Of a stretch of DNA of 64,000 bases, positions 11,440 to 22,755 are shown in pieces (the first letter of the stretch is position 1; each line of letters opens with the position of its first letter). This DNA comes from Eupeodes corollae (lineage: Eukaryota > Arthropoda > Insecta > Diptera > Syrphidae). Made by a program: the position numbers and the translations under genes. The notes under the pieces are model-generated. The model saw nothing but the letters and a program-made list of their open reading frames with translations, had not been told where the DNA came from and made no database searches. The DNA lies in NCBI RefSeq assembly GCF_945859685.1, contig NC_079147.1:250842572-250906571 (forward strand). The letters are read 5' to 3'.

Positions 11440-12115
11440 CATTCTTGTAATCGAAATGAATTCATCACTGTTGTGAAATGAAATAAAAAATTTTCTTTTA
11501 ATCCCCAAATATAATATATATTATTTGCATATAATGAAATAGTTTGATTTCGAAATCTAGTTTTGCTAGCGAGATTTCTTGTCGAAACCCAATTTTTAGC
11601 AATATTTTCTGTGAAATAAAATAAGTTTAAAGACAATATTTTTATTTTTGAAAAGATATTCAAATCGAAAATCTATATTTAACAACTTGTAGTAATGTTT
11701 TGTTTAGGTTTTTATTTTTTGTCAGATGTCAAAAACGTTATTCTTCGTTGCACAAAATTATTTTTTTGATAAATCATTTTTGTTCGTAAAGTATTCGAGG
11801 TGACAAATATTTTTGTTAATTTTTTTTTTTGATTTTTGAAAAAAAATCCGTTAATTGGATTTTTTCCCCTAAATATTGGGCTATAGACGACGAAAAAACG
11901 GACGTTCGAACGTTCGTACACACGCATTCACAAAAATCTTTCAAAAAATCTTTTATTGCGACTCTAGGGACCTTGAAACGTCGAGAAATGTCAACATTTT
12001 CAATTCGACAAATCAGACCGATTGCAATAACTTCCTATGGGAATTTAACAACCAGATTGCCTATATTGCTTACCGAGAGGCCTTAAATCTGCAATTGACT
12101 TTTTCTGGTTGATTT
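11440..12115 (+). repeat. Family Q repeat copy (3' half)
   Basis: AT-rich non-coding repeat with the Q words GAAATAAAATAAGTTTAAAG, TTATTCTTCGTTGCACAAAA, a palindromic GTTCGAACGTTCG-type tract at about 11,902, and the terminal part with GACTCTAGGGACCTTGAAAC, GTCGAGAAATGTCAACATTT and CTTCCTATGGGAATTTAA. Short ORFs in it (71-85 codons) are chance frames, since homologous copies have different stops. Confidence 0.75.
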
Positions 12116-15100
12116 AGAAGCTCTTGGATTTAATTTTTTCCGTTCCGAATCCGACAGTTTCATTTACTGACGTAATTCATTAATCCACAAATGACTCTCC
12201 TTGCTTAAAATGATTTTCAGACAAAACAAGGCAGACTTTTCAACTGCATAGCACAAACACGTCGCGTCGTTGTATTCTCAATTCACGACGAAAAATTCAT
12301 TTTTGATTTTGACTCAGATTTGTCCATTACACTGCGAATAGCCAACTCGATTATTATTGTGACTGTAAAATTGGAGACGCCATCAAAATCTTGACCGAAC
12401 TGAACAACCATATTTTTTTAATACAACTTATCATTCAAACCTATTTTTTTTTCTTTAAATTAAAAAAATTGTACTGGAAGATTCTTTACTCTGAACATAT
12501 TCATAGATTTTTCAAAATAAAACTTTCCAATTTTCATATTTTTTAACAATTCGTATATATTTCTTTCAATAGAGACTGTGCCACACCTACCTCATAAAAA
12601 TATTTAATAACAATGTTTCAGCACACAAAATTTTGGAAAGCCCCCAAAGGCTTTCTCTCCATTGAACACAACGATGATCCCAAGGGAATTATTCGTTTGA
12701 ATTTGTGCGATATGCGATGGCGATGGAATGGCGCCCTTTGCCACTGCCGACATCCAGCGTCACATAGCACCACCAGAAAAACACTATATACCTTCTCAAG
12801 AGGCTCAAAACAGATGGCTTAAGGTCATTGAATGTATCTGCATATCTATGTATTGTATATTATGATTTGTTGTTTTCCTTGGGTTTTCTGGGGGTAAAGA
12901 AACCCAAGGACTGGTAAAGAAGAGAGAGGTAACCATATTCAGGAGCACAGACGTCCCTTTTTTTAGCCGTGACAAAATGAAAATGGACTTAGCATACAAT
13001 CATCCACAATACGGCAAGGGCTGTGAACCAGGACCAGACATTTCGCCTAAAGGATTAATCTACATAAAAAACGAATTTCCAAAATTTTGCCCAAACCCTA
13101 GATTTGTATATTATACACACTAACCTCTGTTTCTGTTGCTATTGCTGTGGCTGTGGCTGTGTTGAGAAGGGAATTCCTATGTTGTGGTTCCTGTGATGGG
13201 AGAAAAGTGGAGTGTTCAAGGATCACAACCATATAGCGCGCCATTAACATTTTATGCGATTTTAATAAAGCGAAAAAGATGAATGGTATGCATAAGCATG
13301 GGTTCTTTGGGTATGAGGAACACATATGAGGGTTATCCTCTTGGGAGGACCTCTACTCTGGAATCGCAACTCCTGTTCTCTAGCTCTAGTCCTGAGCTGG
13401 TAGCGTATACTTGCTGTAAGAAAAAATAGAGAGCTAGGTATGCTATAGGTATATGATGTTGAAGGGTTCCTTTAAATATGCATTAATTGAAATTATTATC
13501 AAAGGGATACGAGAGACGCGACGACGACGTTTGTATGAAGAGCAGTTTGCAATATTTAAATCACACATCTCTCTATCCCAGAGACTCATCCGATGATGGT
13601 TTGGGTGCGATGTGGTGTATTCCTATATCCAACATCAGATGTCGAAACTTTTTTCATTTATAATGAGGCAGAAACACACTTTCTCTAGCTTTCCCAGCAG
13701 CGCAGCGCAGCGATGGTGGAGGTGGCGATGTCGGCGTTGTCGTGAAAGGTTAAGTGCTTTTCAGGTTCACAAAACACACCAACAACGTGTGACATTTTAT
13801 AAGAATCTCAGCCCAGGACAACGACAGGATATATGAAGGCAAAGACACACTGTTGCCGATGATGATATCAATGTTCAGAAAGGGTTTTTCTTTCGTATCG
13901 TTTCGAGCCCACGAAGTGGAATCCCTTTGAGCATAAGGCATCAGCCTTAGAGAGATAAAGGATCGCTTTAGATCCTCGCACATCGAGTTGATGTTTCACC
14001 AGGTGGATGGGGGTATGAAAGTCAGACGCATTACCTTAATTTCTATCCTCCTCACTTCCGCAACAACTAAATCCTCATAAGACGTTGTTTAATTGTGAAA
14101 CGATTATAAAACCTACCCTATACGATTGAAAGGAATGCACAATAATATTTCCACGTATCCTTAAGGAGCTAGCATATTTATTTGCACATATCGCCTACTC
14201 TAAGGAGAGAGGATATAAATATGATTCTATTTTAACATATTAAACAAAAAACACACGTCAAAAAAGGAAACGGGAACATTTTAATTTTGTTTAGTTGAAG
14301 GATTTTTGATTTAATGGGTTGTTGGCAGGGTTATACGCAAAACGTGACGACGTGTATTTAATTTCACACTTGAAAGTCTTAATATGTGACGAAGTCATAG
14401 GGTGGAATTAATCAATTTTGTTTGTATGTATGTTTGTGTTTTCAATTGAAATTATGCTTTTTTGAACAAAAAATATTTGGTTGAATGCAATTTTGATGGG
14501 AATAATATGAACATGGTTTTGGTGGTTTCTTTGCCCACTTTCAAATTTGAATTTCAAGGTCTGTAAAATGCAAATGCAATGCACACATGTTACGTTTTCT
14601 GGATGGTTCTTTAAATTGTTTGCAAGGTTGGGCTTTGAAGTTTGATTTAAATAAAACTGTGTAAGGAAATAAAGGAGTGCAATTCCTGGAATAGAAAGTA
14701 ATTAGACTTTGTACCAACATGAACTTCGTATAAAAGGCGTGCATTTGCAAAGATTTCATCAGAACTCTTAAAGTTCTTAGGTAACACCCATGTTGCATAT
14801 GTTCATGTCAAGAATTGATTTTAAACCCAAGGTTTATTTCACTATGGAATATAAATTTACTTCAGGAAAAAGATTGTGTAGTAGATTTACTCAAAGCACG
14901 TGTATGGAGTGAACTTTCTGTAAGTTAAGGACCAAGCAATTGTTTTTTTTTTAAAGCTGGATAAGACTGAGATTATGACTGCATAAAAAAAGAAAGATTT
15001 TCGGAATTTTAAAAGTCTAGGAACGCGTAGTTTGTAGTTATTAAATAGAATTTTCTGTGAACGGTTAATACCTACGTAATCTCGCCTTGAAGGTTTTGAA

Positions 15101-15659
15101 AAAAATGTATGTACGTACACTTTGTAACTCATTGCAATCAAGTAATTCTCATGAAATAGAAACTCTTTCGGGACCAAATATTTTCTTACGTTTAAATTTG
15201 AAGTTCTTAATCTTACAACAATATTAATAATGAACATACGAGTATATAGTTCAAAGGATGTAGCAAAGTGTTTTGAACATTAAACTTAGAAGTTTGAAAT
15301 TTAAATGATGAGGTAGTTATCTAATGCACTGATTTTCTAAGTACATAAATAATATGAATTTCAAGTATTTCCGACAATAGTGGACCCAAGATATATCCCG
15401 TCCCGACTTTGGGTCAGGGAAGGTCATGGCAGATCAAACACTTATCATAAAATCGAGTTTTTGTATTGGATTTTTCAAAACAAGCTCTATTAAAGTTTTT
15501 TTTAATAAAATAAAAACGGTTTTGGATATCAATGAAATTCTTTATTCCTTTAAAAGTACCTACGTTCGATGTCATTTTATGTATGGCCTATTCGGGCACG
15601 CTTGCAGACGTCCAGATGCTGAACGACGGTTTTGAAGTATAAATTGGCCGATACTGTAT
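12116..15659. other. Long non-coding block, mostly unique
   Basis: No convincing gene or named repeat. Low-complexity patches include a GCTGTG-type run at about 13,132-13,163. ORFs of up to 116 codons have no domain signal and biased AT-driven composition. Confidence 0.5.
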
Positions 15660-16015
15660 CCGAATCATATTTAAGTTGTTGCTCAGCGCGATTTTACAAA
15701 CATACGACTTCTGGTGGTCACGTTACAGAGATGCCCAACGCTTATAACGACGTGTGAGAGGAACATTTGGGCAATATTCTCGACATTACGGTCACTTCTT
15801 TGTCGCTCTGGCACGGGAACATTTTGTACTGTGCCTGTGGATTCAAATCCATCTACTGGACGCTTAATTCCTGATCTGTTATAACGACCATAAATTCGAC
15901 TTAGCGCTCTGAACGTTGTTGAGGCCACTGACTCCGAAATTCGGTAGAAAATTTTAATAACTTCGACTCGTTGTTGGCTCATGAAATGGCAAACCTTACT
16001 GAAGAGAAATGTCAA
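15660..16015 (-). pseudogene. Mariner-like transposase, N-terminal HTH fragment
   Basis: The minus-strand ORF contains MSQQRVEVIKIFYRISESVA, a gap, RALSRIYGRYNRSGIKRPVD, then FESTGTVQNVPVPERQRSDR and NVENIA. This is the helix-turn-helix N-terminus of a widespread arthropod mariner/Tc1-superfamily transposase (DUF4817-type). Only the DNA-binding part is readable; the catalytic DDE domain is not visible downstream, so the copy is truncated or rearranged. Confidence 0.75.
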
Positions 16016-16679
16016 AACAGCGTTAAAAAATATGGTGTCGTTTGCTGTCCCGGTTGCTCTACTTTTGTAGCGTCTCTGTTGACAAATGCTGTACTTAAGC
16101 TTCTAAAAATGTTATTTCATATGAAGAGATTTGGGCTTTTATTTAAATTAATCATTTACACCAGTTTAAAATGCTTAACAGCAACAGTTTTATTTTTTTC
16201 TTAGAAGACTGCTGACCATCAGCAAGGCATGGTCTTAATAGTTCGAAAACTACGTAGTTTTTAACGGATTGTTTTTAAAAAATGTAGCTGATTATTATTG
16301 ATGCCGTAATTTTTGATTTGGTCTAAAGTAAGTTATTAAAATCAATAATAGCACAAAAGAGTCGATCATCGCTTGTCGAATTGGCAGAACGGTTTAACAT
16401 TCACCTTTTGTTGGGGAACAAATCTAACATCGGTATACCCTTCGCTACATTTGACCTTATGCTAAAGCAGTAAATGATGATTCGACGAATGTGATGATTT
16501 TTGGAGAAGCTGCATTTAAGCAAAGTCTTAAAATCGTTTGATCATATTTCGATCAAAAAAATTCAACGAATTTTATGGAATCAGAAACACACAAAATGAT
16601 GTTTGCAAATTAAATTAAATTTGCTTTATTAATATCAATTCTGTTAAAATTCGAACATGAACAAGGTTAGGTTAGTTTA
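16016..16679. other. Non-coding spacer
   Basis: No recognisable gene. A short AGGTTAGGTTAG run lies at about 16,664, next to the 3' end of the following LINE. Confidence 0.4.
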
Positions 16680-17922
16680 AATTGGCTGTTCGTGATGGAG
16701 TAGAACACACTTAGGCCAGTTTGATAGCCCGTTGTGATACCACATGAATCTTGAGGCTTTCTTCTAAGCTCAATGAAACCAGTTTGAGTCAGTAACGAAA
16801 CGTGATAGGCTGATTTTGCTAATATGATTTAGATTGTTTAGAGCGTTATAGAAGAATTCTCCTAGGTAATTCTTGAATTTTTGAGCTAGAACAGGGTATG
16901 TACAGAGGAGATCTGTTTCCTCCATTTCCTCATCCATACAGCTTCTGCAAAAGTCATTTGAAAATACGCCTACCCACGTGGTGTGCTTTCCTATTAGACA
17001 GTGACCGGTTAAAACACCGATTATCGACCTTATATATGCAATCTGCTTAAAGATAGCAAGCACCTTGATCGCTTTAAATCTAGTGTAGGCCAGATGTGTT
17101 TTGTGACCTGAGACGTGCTGTTTTTGTGACCTGTCACGTGGTGATGTTATTCAACCTAATGTTTGTCTTGCACTAGCAATTGTTTGTATGTAGTGATTGG
17201 TAAGCCAGTATTAGCCAAAAACGTAGAATGGGTTGCACTGTACCATTTCTGGAGAGTTCATCTGTCTTACAATTTCCTGGAATAACTCTATGAACCGGAT
17301 CCCAGCAAAGGAGAAAATTAAACTGTTGTTCCATCTCCATTAGGGATGATCGACGGTAATGGACTATTATAGAGTTTGTAGAGACAGAGTCCAGAGATTT
17401 GATGGCGGCCTGAGAAAATACAGATATCAGATGTTGATATCCCGTTTTCGTTAAGCCAGGAATAGACTTCTTTTATCTTTTATTATTGATTGGGAAGGTG
17501 GAATGATGGACTCATCTTCTAGGAATGAACTATTCGCCCAGAAAGACCTGGAAATTATAGATTCAAAGTACTTACGAATTACGGAGTGGCCAATGTTGTT
17601 GTTAATTTACTGCTACGAAACTTTGAAACAAATAACAGAACTTGCAAAGCTTATTGTTTTTTAAATATATCAAGGCGTCTTAGGTAAGTTGTCCAGTGCC
17701 ACAGATGGGGTTGTGCGAAGCGATCCGTTTATTCATAGCTGAACGTTGGACTTTATTAAGCTTGTCGTGGTTTATAGCTTTTTCTAAAGCAGTCCACCAT
17801 ACTTACACACCATACATTAAAATCGGTCAGATTACCGGTGTGTATAACCAATGCGTAGTTTTTGGTTGTAGGTCCCTTTTATTACCAATAGCTTTTTTTT
17901 CAACAAAAGAGAGCTGCAGTAT
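16680..17922 (-). pseudogene. I/R1-like LINE, 3' part with RNase H remnant and CCHC end
   Basis: The minus-strand C-terminus reads IIGVLTGHCLIGKHTTWVGV, then SNDFCRSCMDEEMEETDLLC. This matches the GHxxxxxH plus cysteine cluster that ends LINEs carrying an RNase H domain. Upstream pieces resemble the region between RT and RNase H (VDCFRKSYKPRQ, LRRLDIFKK) and a degraded RNase H. The element is continuous with the segment beyond the nested RTE-like insertion. Many stops are present. Confidence 0.8.
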
Positions 17923-17933
17923 AGCCTTTTTGA

Positions 17934-18824
17934 GCAAAATCTAGTTTTGGCATCCCTGTCCAACTTATCCGTTTGTTTGTTTGTTTGTTCAGAATGACGA
18001 TGGAGAATGCACGCTGCTCTATCAAGGTCGGAAAAGATCCCACCGATGCATTTGATATCAAAAAAGGTTTTAGACAAGGCGATGCGCTGTCATGCGACTT
18101 CTACAAAATCGATCTGGAAAGAATTGTGCAAAACTCAACCGTCAACACTAGAGGCACAATCTTCCAAAGGTCATCAAAAAAGTACACTGAACAACGACGT
18201 GTTGGACAAAACCTCACCATGGACAGCTATAACTTTAAGGTAGTTAAGGACTTTGTCTACTTAGGCACCTCTATTAACACAGACAACGACACTAGCGCTG
18301 AAATCAAACGAAGAATAACTCTTGCATATCGCTACTTCTTTGGACTTAGAAGGCAATTGGGAAGTAAAGTCCTCTTTCGAGCATCGAAAATCACCATCTG
18401 TAAGATCCTCACCATCCCAGTTCTCATTTATGGCGCGGAGGCTTGGACCCTGTCAAAGAAAGATGAGAGCGTCTTAGGATGATTCAAGAGAAAAATTCTT
18501 CGGGTGATTTTTGGTCCCGAATGCATAGATGGAGAATGGTAGAGAAGATATAACGACGAACTGTACGGGCTGTACTGACCTAGTAAACAGAATTGCAGTC
18601 CAATGGCTTAGATGGCTAGGTCATCAAGACCGAAATGACATCAACGTTCCAGCTCGGAAGGTCTGCGAATCCAATCCCGAGGGACGGCGCAGTAGAGGAA
18701 GACCGTGACTCAGGTGGTGCACGCCGCCGGTGGGTGAAGACCTTAACCAACTTGGCGTGTGAAACTGAAGACAGCTAGCTAGGGCTAGGTCCACCCGGAC
18801 TGTAGTACATTCAGTAAGTAAGTA
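17934..18824 (+). mobile_element. RTE-like LINE, 5'-truncated copy with internal deletion
   Basis: The RT frame reads MTMENARCSIKVGKDPTDAF, DIKKGFRQGDALSCDFYKID and ERIVQNSTVNTRGTIFQRS, then jumps to YTEQRRVGQN. A block containing the YADD motif is therefore missing relative to other copies. The C-terminal region (VYLGTSINTDNDTSAEIKRR; GAEAWTLSKKDESVLG) follows, and the copy ends in AGTAAGTAAGTAAG. An 11-bp duplication AGCCTTTTTGA flanks it (17,923-17,933 and 18,825-18,835), with a few filler bases at the 5' side. It sits inside an I/R1-like LINE. Confidence 0.85.
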
Positions 18825-18835
18825 AGCCTTTTTGA

Positions 18836-19830
18836 CTTTTCTTGTATACTGCGCTTCCAATTTAGTTTTATCTTTAATAAGACCCAGGTACTTAGCGTCG
18901 TATAAGAACTTTAATTCAATTCCTTTAATATAAGGAAGGTTAACAAATGCAATTTTGTATTATAAAGAAAAAAAGGACTAAATCGGTTTTCTCTGGGTAT
19001 CACCCAGTCCACACCAATCTGCCCAAAGTATTAGTTTGTCTAAGGCATTTTGGAACTATTAGGGTTTAAAGATGCTTTCCTAAAACAGTCATCCGCGTAT
19101 AGGCAAACACTCTGAGATCCTCCGCATCGAGACCAGTTAGGATTTCAATTACTACCAGTTTCCAAATGAGAAGTAATAGAACATCACCTTGCGCTTTCCC
19201 TCCACTAACGAATCCTCCAGTTTTTAGTTTATTATTCTGCTAGTCAGCATTAAATTAATTAACTTCCCAAGCGAACTCTTAACATTCAGAGATGTTAGTG
19301 CAGAGATGTAAAGCACCTTCGATGTCAAGCCAAGCAACCATCGTGAACTCTCTATGATGCAGGGAGTATTCTATGGTGAGTACTATTGTGTGTTACGTTT
19401 CCACTGATTTACCTTTACCTACAGTAGGCATGTTGAGATAGAAAGAAGTCTTGTATTAATACTTGCCCATAAAGCAAGGTTCTAAGATTTTTGATCTTCT
19501 TGGCTTTGGGTATAAAAACAACTTCCACTTCTCTCAATGCCGAGAGAATGTGGAGCAAATACACACAGCTATTAAAAATTGCCGCAAGGATTGGTGCAAT
19601 TAAGTCTGAGCCTTTTTGTTGTTCCGCTGGTCTTGCAAATTTAAATGGTTCGTTGCTCTTGTGATCAATTATTGTATCTTGTTCCTTGTAATCAACCCTT
19701 GTAGATATTATTACATTGAAACTTGAACGAATTTGATTGTTGGAAATTTCGGTATAAGGGCTACCAAAAAATTGAGTATCCAGTATAAGTTCCAGCGATT
19801 CTTCACTTGAAATTGTTCAGCAGCCATTTG
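18836..19830 (-). pseudogene. I/R1-like LINE, reverse-transcriptase region
   Basis: Minus-strand reading gives AREVEVVFIPKA-like sequence (here LREVEVVFIPKAKKIKNLEP), then VETxHTIVLTIEYSLHHREF, TMVAWLDIEGAL, GGKAQGDVLLLLIWKLVVIE and a degenerate YADD (VCLYADDCFRK) near 19,100. This is the RT order of the LINE whose C-terminus lies on the other side of the nested RTE-like copy. Frames shift several times. The 5' half with the endonuclease is not visible. Confidence 0.8.
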
Positions 19831-22742
19831 CATTTTTCAGACAGCTTGGTATCGATGTATAAGTAACATAAACAAACATTTTCATATTTTTGTGTAGAGT
19901 CTAGTAAAGAGACAATTTTGTATAAAGTACATAACCTTATTTTATTTTATTTAAATTCAGGACCAACAAGTTACTTTTCATACAATTGATTACCTAACCA
20001 ACTTAAAAACTGTACAAAAAAAGTAAGTTTTTTTTGTGCATTCTGTGTCGCAAATCTTTTAATCATTTACCAATCACCACCATCCCTTATTTTTATAAAA
20101 TTGCATTTCCCTTCATCAAATTCATTTATCAAACTTATTTTATACATTGTCTCTTGTTGTCGACACGCCAAATGCAAGTGTTATCCACTTTTCTTTGTTA
20201 CAGTTACCAGTTATACATCTCAGCAACATATCAAACCTGATAAATGGAAAACAAATGTCATGACAAATGTTCACTATTCAATTACTCACCATCACCATCA
20301 TCATCTTAAAGGATCCAAAGGATCAGGATAGCTCCACTTTGGCATCGAAATAATTCTTTATACACAAATCACCATCACATCACTTCTGACTTTTGGTCAA
20401 CGAGAACCCTATTTATCAGTATTAAGGATCCAAATGTCTCTGAAAGAATTTCCATCAAACAAGCAGAAACCAATGCTCTTAGACTTATACTTACACTGAA
20501 CTTCAAAAAGCTTCAAACTTGATTTAGAAAATTAATAAACCATCGCATTGGGTAAATCCATTGGCGTTGTACAAGTATTTACGTTAACGTCCGTCGTCGT
20601 AGCAGTATACCAGTAACCATTTCAGCTTCCTAACGATGATAAATTACTCGTTAAATCTATCCCAACAAAACCCAATGTAATCCGAAGGCCTACATCATCA
20701 TTATCATCACTATGATGGTTTTGGTCAGGTCCTGGTACGGTGGTGTAGTTCCTCTCCTCACTTTTGCATTTTTCATTTGTTTAGCAATAGACTTACGTAT
20801 ACCAAGAGAGTGTTATCCTTTTTGCATCTGAATCTAACACAGTTTATTTATACCTCAACGGGTCAGCTCTGTATATACTTTCATATACATACCTTATCCC
20901 GTTGCGAAAGGACCTTTCTTTTTCTCACAAAAACACAAATGTGAGATGACTTTTGTTTCCAATGAAGTCGAAGTCCTTTTCATATTACATTGACCGCATA
21001 TAGACCATTTTTTGAACTGAAAAAAGGGATAGACCAAAAGGCTCTTCCAACGACTAACCCACCACCCCCCCACCACCCATCTAAACAAACTACCCCTTTA
21101 GTTCAATGCATATATAGAAGCGTATGTTTAACAGATTTTAGTTTCCAGAATGGACTCGTTTATAGGTATTAAAATATTTACGAAAGCTAAGAAGGTTTTT
21201 ATGACCATGCCTATACATCCTATATAAATTTGGAAACATGTACTTTATAGCCAGCTTGAGTATGATGTTGGACAAAACGATAAAGATGGACAGCGTGTGG
21301 CGTAAACATAAGGCTAGACGTATAATGGAGTTTTAGAGAGGAAGGGTGGTGGTGTTGATGACGACGACGACGGCGGCGGTGGTGGAGGGCGTGGTAGCTC
21401 ACATATCCTGGTTTAGTGTACGTGCTAATAACACGATACTAGAGGATGATGAGTCCTAGGGGTGTTTATTATATCCTTAAACTGAAGTGAAGGTAAACAT
21501 GATTATTTCACCTTAGTGTGGTTATATGACCAAACTTCATATCAAATATAAACAATCTCGCATCAAAACTGATGTTTGATGAAGCTATATAGTACCTACT
21601 ACACATAACGGTACCTACAACATAAGGAACAATGGGAAAAAGGCGATATAGCACTAAGGAAACATAGTTCCATTCACATTATTTGACACTAAAAGGATAC
21701 TTTTGATAGGAACAACGGAGCTCAAATTGTTATTAAACACATCGAGGACATTGCTTCCTCGTTAGATTTAAGATTAGATTTTGTGTAGAAAAATGTCTCC
21801 TTAAAGAAGAAGTTCTAAAATTGATTTTTTGGTAACTTATGATGCTAGCTGATGCGAAGATGGGGGGAAAATTTCCAAGAACCTATAAATTAAACTGAGC
21901 CAGGAGAATTGTTAATAAATAATAAATTTGAAGACTTCCTTTTTTTTTCTCGTAGCCAAATGCCTATGTGTATACCTTCCTTCCTTGTTATTTTTACGAC
22001 CCTATAATCATAATACAAAATATTGAAATAATGGTGACATTTTGATGTCACTTATATTTCATAAAACACAATTGATACACTGCATTTAACTCGCTAAAAT
22101 TATGGCTCATAATATTGAATAAATAATGCGGCGCAAAAAGATACTTATAACCTATGTTTTATCTCTCTAGGGCAAGATTACACTTTTAATCGTCTCTTCT
22201 TCTTTAACTTGGATAGAATTACATTTTGCTTAATGTTTGAAATGTCTTAATGAAGAAAAATTATTACTCTTCTTCTTTCTTAAGGGATTTTGTTGTTCAT
22301 TTTGTATTTTGTTCTTGGAGATTTCTTTTTGTTACATTTTTCTACTTTCTTTTGAGAAATTTTAATCGGATTGGGAATTTTATTTGAAAATGAATGAAAT
22401 TTATCAGGAACGTTTTATGGGAACTAAAAAAATTAAATAGGGCGCACTTTTTTAAAAAAATGTATATGACTGAACTTATGGTATTTCGAAAAAAAGAAAC
22501 AATTTTTAAAAGAGACAGGAAGGATAACTTTTGTTTTTGATTTTATTTGTCAAAAATTGTTAAGTTTTAGTTCTTCAAAAATCACTGAATCACTTTAACA
22601 AAAAGTGACAGCTAACACTTTGCAGAACTAACAGATTTCGAGGGGACTCGTTTTGACATTTAATTATTTCTCTCTTCTACTCATTGGCTTCGTCCAATCT
22701 CAGACAGATAGGGTATACGGGTAACTTTTTGTAAGTGTTTTA
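19831..22742. other. Long non-coding block, mostly unique
   Basis: No convincing gene. CAT/ATC-rich low complexity lies at about 20,283-20,305, and a GACGAC/GGCGGC-type run at about 21,358-21,390. TGACA-type motifs (TGACAGC, TTGACATTT) lie at about 22,607-22,660, close to the RTE insertion point. Confidence 0.5.
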
Positions 22743-22755
22743 CGTGTAAAATAAC

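Noticed and set aside
14887..15237. 116-codon minus-strand ORF
   Set aside because: AT-driven composition, no motif, no neighbours suggesting a gene.
16664..16676. AGGTTAGGTTAG, like an arthropod telomere repeat
   Set aside because: Only two units, and flies lack TTAGG telomeres; most likely the tail of the adjacent LINE.
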